The translations under genes were made by a program, and so were the position numbers. DNA of 12,312 nucleotides from a bacterium (lineage in GTDB: Bacteria > CAIWAD01): positions 1-12,312 of the forward strand of contig JAUXWS010000001.1 of the NCBI GenBank assembly GCA_030685015.1, in the 5' to 3' direction. This document shows positions 6,726 to 12,312 of the stretch, in pieces (the stretch's first letter is position 1; each line of letters starts with the position of its first letter). The notes under the pieces were generated by a model. It was not told the origin of the DNA, made no database searches, and saw nothing but the letters and a program-made list of their open reading frames with translations.

Positions 6726-8522
6726 GTGCAGGAACGCATTCGCAACTTCTGCATCATCGCCCACATCGACCACGGCAAATCCACCATTGCCGATCGTCTG
6801 CTCGAGCTGACCGGCACCCTGCCGCCCCTGCAGAGCCGCAAGCAGGTGCTGGACGACATGGAGCTGGAGCAGGAGCGCGGCATCACCATCAAGGCCCACC
6901 CTGTCGCCATGCGCCACACGGCCGCCGACGGCGTGGAGTACCTGCTCAATCTGATCGACACGCCCGGCCACGTGGATTTCGCCTACGAGGTGAGCCGCAG
7001 CCTGGCCGCCTGCGAGGGGGCGCTGCTGGTGGTGGACGCCGCCCAGGGCGTCGAGGCGCAGACCCTGGCCAACCTCTACGCCGCCGTCGCCCAGGACCTG
7101 GAGGTCATTCCCGTCGTCAACAAGATCGATCTGCCGGGCGCCCAGGTGGAGACGGTCGTCCACCAGATCACCGAGCTGATCGGCTGCGAGGCCGAGGACG
7201 TGGTGCTGGTCAGCGCCAAGACCGGCCAGAACTGCGACCTGCTGCTCGAGGAGATCATCCGCCGCGTGCCGGCTCCCCGGGGCAAGCTCGAGGCCCCCCT
7301 GCGCGCCCTCATCTTCGATTCGCTCTACGACAACTACCGCGGCGCCGTGGGCTACGTGCGGGTGGTGGACGGCCAGGTGGCGGCCGGGGCCGAACTGCGC
7401 TCCATGCACATCCCCCGCGAGTTCCAGATCGACGAGGTGGGCACCCTCACCCTCAAGCGCGTGCCGGGGCGCCTCCTCCAGGCCGGCGAGGTGGGCTACG
7501 TCATCCTGGGCTCCAAGGACGTCAAGGACGCCCGGGTGGGGGACACACTCACCTTGAAGCGCGGCGGCGCGACGGAGGCCCTTGAGGGCTACGACGAGGT
7601 CAAGCCCATGGTCTTCTCCGGGCTCTACCCCGTCTCGGCGGATGACTACGAGGAGCTGCGCGACGCGCTGGCCAGGCTCTGCCTCAACGACTCGGCTCTC
7701 GTCTACACGCCGGAGACCAGCCTGGCGTTGGGCTTCGGCTTCCGCTGCGGCTTCCTTGGCCTGCTCCACATGGAGATCATCCAGGAGCGGCTGGACCGCG
7801 AGTACGACCTGGACATCATCACCACCATGCCCAACGTGGAGTACCTGGTCCAGCAGCCGGGCAAGGGCGAGGAGGTGGTGGACAACCCGGCCGACTTCCC
7901 CCGCGGGGAGAAGCTGGAATCGGTGCGCGAGCCCTTCATCAAGGCGACCATCATCACGCCGGTGGAATTCATCGGCAACATCATGAAGCTGTCCATGGAC
8001 CGCCGCGGCATCTTCAAGGCCACCGAGTACCTGGACACGACACGGGCCTCGCTCAGCTACGAGTTCCCGCTGGCCGAGATCGTCTTCGACTTCTACGACC
8101 GCCTCAAGACCATCTCGCGGGGCTACGCCTCCTTCGATTACGAGCTGCTGGACTTCCGCCAGAGCCAGCTCAAGCGGCTGGACATCATGATCAACGGCGA
8201 GGTGGTGGACGCCCTTTCCATGATCGTGCACGTGGACAAAGCCTGGGACTGGGGCAACAAGATGTGCATCAAGCTGAAGGAACTCATCCCCCGCCAGCTC
8301 TTCGAGGTGGCCATCCAGGGGGCGCTGGGCACCAAGGTGATCAGCCGCACGACGGTCAGGGCCATGCGCAAGAACGTGACGGCCAAGTGTTACGGGGGCG
8401 ACATCAGCCGCAAGCGCAAGCTGCTGGAGAAGCAGAAAGAGGGCAAGAAGCGCATGAAGCAGGTTGGCACCGTGGAGATTCCCCAGGAGGCCTTCCTTGC
8501 CATGCTCAAGATCGAGCGCTAG
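6726..8522 (+). CDS. lepA: Elongation factor 4 (LepA), ribosome-associated GTPase
   Basis: The product has 598 residues, the usual LepA length. This GTPase binds ribosomes and is linked to back-translocation and to small-subunit biogenesis. G-domain motifs: AHIDHGKS (12-19), ERGIT (50-54), DTPGHVDF (78-85) and NKIDLP (132-137). The LepA-specific C-terminal domain is present (DRLKTISRGYASFDYE, then VRAMRKNVTAKCYGGDISRKRKLLEKQKEGKKRMKQVG). The start chosen is the GTG at 6726, five bases after GAGAGG, giving MQERIRNFCIIAHID, which matches the family N-terminus. A TTG 36 bp upstream would run through the hairpin and is unlikely. lepB follows after 33 bp. Confidence 0.98.
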   Translation: MQERIRNFCIIAHIDHGKSTIADRLLELTGTLPPLQSRKQVLDDMELEQERGITIKAHPVAMRHTAADGVEYLLNLIDTPGHVDFAYEVSRSLAACEGALLVVDAAQGVEAQTLANLYAAVAQDLEVIPVVNKIDLPGAQVETVVHQITELIGCEAEDVVLVSAKTGQNCDLLLEEIIRRVPAPRGKLEAPLRALIFDSLYDNYRGAVGYVRVVDGQVAAGAELRSMHIPREFQIDEVGTLTLKRVPGRLLQAGEVGYVILGSKDVKDARVGDTLTLKRGGATEALEGYDEVKPMVFSGLYPVSADDYEELRDALARLCLNDSALVYTPETSLALGFGFRCGFLGLLHMEIIQERLDREYDLDIITTMPNVEYLVQQPGKGEEVVDNPADFPRGEKLESVREPFIKATIITPVEFIGNIMKLSMDRRGIFKATEYLDTTRASLSYEFPLAEIVFDFYDRLKTISRGYASFDYELLDFRQSQLKRLDIMINGEVVDALSMIVHVDKAWDWGNKMCIKLKELIPRQLFEVAIQGALGTKVISRTTVRAMRKNVTAKCYGGDISRKRKLLEKQKEGKKRMKQVGTVEIPQEAFLAMLKIER

Positions 8523-8555
8523 CCGGCCGACGGCCCGCGCCAACTGGGTGGACGC

Positions 8556-9533
8556 ATGAACTGGATTCCCTGGCTGATCATCATCGCCCTCTGCTGGGCC
8601 TTGGTCGACAATCCGCTGCAGCCCAAGGCCTGGCGCCAATGGCGGAAGGCGCGCCGCACGGCCCACCGCCAGAAGGAGCAGGCCAAGCGGACGCGCAAGG
8701 GGCCGGCCCGCTACTGGCTCGAGTTCATCGGCTCCATGGTGCTCTTCCTCTTCTTCTTCCGCGCCATGGTGGTGGAGGCCTACCGCATCCCTTCCGGCTC
8801 CATGGAACGGACGCTGCTGGTGGGGGACTTCCTCCTCGTCAACAAATTCCTCTACGGCATGCGCACGCCGGACTGGGTGGGCATCCCCTTCACGCGCTTC
8901 GGCTTCGACGTGCCCTACCTGGAGTTGCCGCCCCTGCGCGATCCGCGGCCCGGCGACATCATGGTTTTCCGCTACCCCAAGGATCCGCTCACCAACTACA
9001 TCAAGCGCATGGTGGCCGGTCCCGGCCAGACCGTCCAGGTCCGAGACAAGCATGCGCTGGTGGACGGGGTGGAGTTCCCGCCCATGCCCGGGCAGGTCTT
9101 CGCCATGCGCCAGGTGCTGCCGCCCGATTTCCACGATGTCTACATCTGGCCGCTGGGCAGCGGTTGGAACAAGGACCAGTGGGGGCCGGCCCTCGTCCCC
9201 GCCCGGGACATGACCATCGAGCTGACGCCCGAGCACTGGCGCCTCTACCGCGAGGCGATCGAGCAGGAGGGGCGGCGCCTCTCCACCACGCCGGAGGGCG
9301 GCTTCCTGGTGGACGGGCGGCCCGCCACCAGCTACACCTTCTCGCAGAACCACTATTTCATGATGGGCGACAACCGCGATCGCAGCGCGGACAGCCGCTA
9401 CTGGGGTTTCGTGCCCGAGGAGAACGTGGTGGGCAAGGCCTGGATCATCTACTTCTCCTTCGACGCGGAGAAGGTCAAGGACGAGTTCTGGCAGGTGATC
9501 CGCTTCGGCCGGCTGCTGCGCTTCATCGAGTAG
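8556..9533 (+). CDS. lepB: Signal peptidase I
   Basis: The product has 325 residues and is the S26 family leader peptidase that cleaves signal peptides on the outer face of the inner membrane. Two hydrophobic segments (about 3-17 and 57-73) with a basic loop between them (24-48, rich in Arg and Lys) fit the two-helix topology of proteobacterial LepB. The catalytic Ser82 is in YRIPSGSMERTLLVGDFLLVNKF, and the general-base Lys150 in NYIKRMVAGPG. The late conserved box MMGDNRDRSADSRYWGFVP covers 269-287. A weak GGTGGA lies just before the ATG. The lepA-lepB pair is a classic operon. The C10 protease and the T9SS-tailed protein would both be expected clients. Confidence 0.97.
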   Translation: MNWIPWLIIIALCWALVDNPLQPKAWRQWRKARRTAHRQKEQAKRTRKGPARYWLEFIGSMVLFLFFFRAMVVEAYRIPSGSMERTLLVGDFLLVNKFLYGMRTPDWVGIPFTRFGFDVPYLELPPLRDPRPGDIMVFRYPKDPLTNYIKRMVAGPGQTVQVRDKHALVDGVEFPPMPGQVFAMRQVLPPDFHDVYIWPLGSGWNKDQWGPALVPARDMTIELTPEHWRLYREAIEQEGRRLSTTPEGGFLVDGRPATSYTFSQNHYFMMGDNRDRSADSRYWGFVPEENVVGKAWIIYFSFDAEKVKDEFWQVIRFGRLLRFIE

Positions 9534-9536
9534 CTG

Positions 9537-9590
9537 GCGCCGCAAGATCCGGCGTGGCGACGTGCGACGAGGCCGAAAGCAGGGACCTTG
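9537..9590. repeat. Partial third copy of the lepB-guaB structured element
   Basis: This 54-bp segment starts four bases after the lepB stop. It aligns without gaps to 9837-9890, exactly 300 bp away, with 45 of 54 positions identical, including the 19-bp GCGCCGCAAGATCCGGCGT. It shares ACGTG and ACGAG words and a GGGACCTTG-like end with the element at 9983-10158. Only the 3' part of the element is present here. Confidence 0.75.
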
Positions 9591-9609
9591 GGGCAAACCC
9601 CCATCCCGG

Positions 9610-9632
9610 CCTTCCCCCTGGCAGGGGGAAGG
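9610..9632. repeat. REP-like perfect inverted repeat
   Basis: CCTTCCCCC (9610-9618) and GGGGGAAGG (9624-9632) are perfectly complementary around TGGCA. Similar C-run/G-run hairpins are scattered in intergenic DNA of many GC-rich genomes. It could also act as a transcription stop after lepB, though no T-run follows. Confidence 0.65.
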
Positions 9633-9656
9633 TGGACTCCTGAGGTGAAGGCCGCG

Positions 9657-9675
9657 GGCCAACCTGCGGTTGGCC
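9657..9675. repeat. Short perfect hairpin (8-bp arms)
   Basis: GGCCAACC (9657-9664) and GGTTGGCC (9668-9675) pair perfectly around TGC. It lies between the REP-like hairpin and the first full structured element. Its role is unknown; no T-run follows. Confidence 0.6.
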
Positions 9676-9717
9676 ACGGCCTGAACCGAGAACATGGGTT
9701 GTCGATTCACTTGATGC

Positions 9718-9890
9718 GGCCCTCTGTCCGACGCCCGCCGTGAGGCGGGCTAGTTAGGGCCGGTGATGTCTTGGAGAGGGCTTTCTTTGGGCACCTTTCT
9801 TTCGCCCGAGAAAGAAAGGTGCAAGTGGCGGCGCTTGCGCCGCAAGATCCGGCGTCGCGCCGCGTGACGAGGCCGAAAAGAGGGAACGAG
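9718..9890. repeat. Structured repeat element, copy A
   Basis: This is about 173 bp containing three nested or successive inverted repeats. The first has outer arms GGCCCT (9718-9723) and AGGGCC (9756-9761) enclosing GCCCGCC-GTGA-GGCGGGC (9733-9750). The second has 13-bp arms, GCACCTTTCTTTC (9791-9803) and its complement (9810-9822), around GCCCGA. The third is GCGGCGC-TT-GCGCCGC (9828-9843). Between the first two lies ATGTCTTGGAGAG (9766-9778), which is identical in copy B. No credible protein is encoded; small open frames on either strand differ between the copies and have no family features. It could be a dispersed palindromic (REP/BIME-like) element or a structured RNA. Confidence 0.8.
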
Positions 9891-9982
9891 TCCGCGAAGT
9901 GTCGCTTCGCGTAGGATGCTTGGTCCATGTGATGGTGAAGCCGAAGGCTGAACCAAGTGCCATGGCACTCGCATCAGGAGAT
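9891..9982. other. Spacer between element copies with further palindromes
   Basis: There is no gene here. CGCGAAG (9893-9899) and CTTCGCG (9905-9911) form a 7-bp hairpin. AGTGCCATGGCACT (9956-9969) is a perfect 14-bp palindrome. CTTGGT (9919-9924) and ACCAAG (9952-9957) can pair around an inner AGCC/GGCT stem. The density of inverted repeats is as high as in the flanking copies. Confidence 0.55.
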
Positions 9983-10158
9983 AGGGCCCTCTGTTCGACG
10001 GCGGCCGTGAGGCCGCCTAGTTAGGGCCCTGCATGTCTTGGAGAGCGCTTCTTTGGCGCCACCTTTCTTCTCGCGAGAAGAAAGGTGGCAAGGTAGCGCG
10101 GCGCTTGCGCCGAAAAACGCAGGACGTGACGCACGACGAGCCAAAGACCGGGTCCTTG
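9983..10158. repeat. Structured repeat element, copy B
   Basis: This is about 176 bp with the same plan as copy A. AGGGCCCT (9983-9990 and 10023-10030) brackets GGCGGCC-GTGA-GGCCGCC (10000-10017). ATGTCTTGGAGAG is at 10033-10045. A perfect 32-bp palindrome with half-site GCCACCTTTCTTCTCG covers 10058-10089. CGGCGC-TT-GCGCCG is at 10099-10112. Arms differ in sequence from copy A while staying paired. The element ends about 45 bp before guaB, so part of it may lie in the guaB leader. Confidence 0.8.
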
Positions 10159-10167
10159 CCGGGATGA

Positions 10168-11664
<1,497 letters not shown>

Positions 11665-11691
11665 GCGAAGCGCCGATCTCGAAGGTCCACA

Positions 11692-11725
11692 TTGACAATT
11701 CGAAGGTCAGACTTTGGAATTGTCA
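11692..11725 (+). promoter_or_regulatory. Promoter-like sequence overlapped by an inverted repeat, downstream of guaB
   Basis: A consensus -35 TTGACA (11692-11697) and a -10-like TGGAAT (11715-11720) are 17 bp apart. The 9-bp inverted repeat TGACAATTC (11693-11701) / GAATTGTCA (11717-11725) overlaps both boxes, as an operator would. CGAAGGTC also occurs as a direct repeat (11680-11687 and 11701-11708). The boxes are seen; promoter activity is inference. Confidence 0.5.
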
Positions 11726-11731
11726 CTGATG

Positions 11732-12049
11732 ATGTACCAGCACGCATCCTGGCGTCACAACTCCAGTGTGGAGGCGCGAGCCCTTCCCGCCCTGCTCACG
11801 ACCGGCCAGCGCTGCTCGGGCAAGACCACGTTCCTCCGTCATTCCTTTCCCAAGGCCGTCCTGGGGCGAGCCCGCAGGCGGATGTGCGACAGCCCTCGAC
11901 GACCTGAAGCAAGTCTCCAGAAAAGATGCAGCGTGATCGTCCCGAACGGCGGAAGGCTATTCGTGAAAGGATCCGAAGGCTGGGAATTAGGACAAAACCC
12001 GAATGTGCGTGCGTCACGAGAGATTTCAGTGCAGACAGAAATGTCTTGA
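11732..12049 (+). pseudogene. Possible remnant of a P-loop (DUF4143-type) ATPase gene
   Basis: From the ATG at 11732 the frame is open for 105 codons, but only the first 42 look like a known family. The segment ALPALLTTGQRCSGKTTFLR (residues 17-36) contains a Walker A P-loop, GQRCSGKT (25-32), followed by LRHSFPKA. This resembles the N-terminus of the AAA-type ATPases that carry a DUF4143 domain. After residue 42 the expected D-rich strand and Walker B are not recognisable in this frame. Neighbouring frames give family-like scraps (ADVRQ, then LDDL), which suggests frameshifts. The intact family is about 400 residues, so this would be a dead fragment. An ATG three bases upstream is equally possible. 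A chance P-loop cannot be excluded. Confidence 0.4.
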
Positions 12050-12312
12050 ATCGATCAAAGGGAAGCACTACGCTTACGGCTACAAGGAGTGAAAGATTTG
12101 GCAGGCTGGTCGTATCGCAGTGCATGATTCGGTTTTGTACAGGCAATGACAGAATGAAGGGCCACGTTAACAACTTGTTAGCCCGGCCATTAAGAGTCTG
12201 ATTTTTGTGGTTTGAAGTCGTTGACTGTCATCAGTCAGTTCCCGGCCGTTTGGGACAGCTTATTATTGAGATGATCTTTGTGCGTGAGTTAGTGGGCCGG
12301 AGAAGCGGATAG
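12050..12312. other. Less GC-rich tail without a recognisable gene
   Basis: No gene, tRNA or mobile element is recognised. GC content drops sharply; I count 52 G or C among the 120 bases of 12121-12240, about 43%. Two small inverted repeats are visible: TAACAA-C-TTGTTA near 12168-12180 and TGACTG-TCAT-CAGTCA (12222-12237). Short open frames on both strands show no family features. The composition suggests DNA of different origin from the housekeeping block, or a decayed accessory region. Confidence 0.5.

Noticed and set aside
6669-9710. Very long open frame on the - strand (1013 codons) antiparallel to lepA-lepB
   Set aside because: It is a shadow of GC-rich coding on the + strand. lepA and lepB are certain there, and the - frame shows no family features, with low-complexity His/Ala/Leu/Gly composition.
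9707-9974. Short - strand open frames inside repeat element A
   Set aside because: Three frames are open at once and the matching frames in copy B differ. They come from the palindromic repeat and not from a gene.
11926-12201. Small + strand open frame in the terminal region
   Set aside because: It has no ribosome binding site of note, no family features, and overlaps the putative ATPase remnant in another frame.
12166-12300. Integron attC-like site (TAACAA and GTTAG words near both ends)
   Set aside because: The GTTAGCC and GTTAGTG words do not fit the GTTRRRY core with a matching RYYYAAC partner, and no integrase or cassette is present.

Overview
This 12.3-kb window is a GC-rich bacterial chromosomal segment carrying mainly translation-related housekeeping genes, all on the + strand. 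The organism is probably an uncultivated or little-studied member of the FCB superphylum or a related candidate phylum. The evidence is a C-terminal tail of the type IX secretion/FlgD-like kind on the truncated first gene, a secreted C10 (streptopain-like) cysteine protease beside it, and the order rplM-rpsI-rpsB-tsf-pyrH-frr. The sequence alone does not support a species or genus name.

Layout: (1) 1-171, the end of an exported protein with a sorting tail. (2) 192-343, four diverged 44-bp tandem repeats, each with an internal dyad. (3) 452-2095, a secreted C10-family protease. (4) 2096-2465, a non-coding stretch holding 19 units of a CGATNN hexamer, then a good sigma70-type promoter with a perfect dyad in its spacer. 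(5) 2466-6623, rplM-rpsI, rpsB-tsf and pyrH-frr, divided by intrinsic-terminator-like hairpins after rpsI and tsf. (6) 6726-9533, lepA-lepB (EF-4 and signal peptidase I). (7) 9534-10203, about 670 bp of non-coding DNA packed with inverted repeats. It includes two copies of a roughly 175-bp structured element and a partial third copy. (8) 10204-11664, guaB (IMP dehydrogenase). (9) 11665-12312, a less GC-rich tail without an intact gene. It begins with a promoter-like sequence and the decayed start of what may be a P-loop ATPase gene.

How the genes fit together: L13, S9 and S2 are ribosomal proteins. EF-Ts recharges EF-Tu, RRF recycles ribosomes, and LepA acts on stalled or back-translocated ribosomes. 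PyrH and GuaB supply pyrimidine and guanine nucleotides. LepB removes signal peptides from exported proteins such as the C10 protease.

I found no defence system, CRISPR array, tRNA, rRNA or intact mobile element. The most interesting material is non-coding. In the two structured elements between lepB and guaB, hairpin arms differ in sequence but keep perfect pairing and a GTGA loop. The other points of note are the CGATNN tract and dyad-bearing promoter before rplM, and the palindromic 44-bp repeats near the left end.
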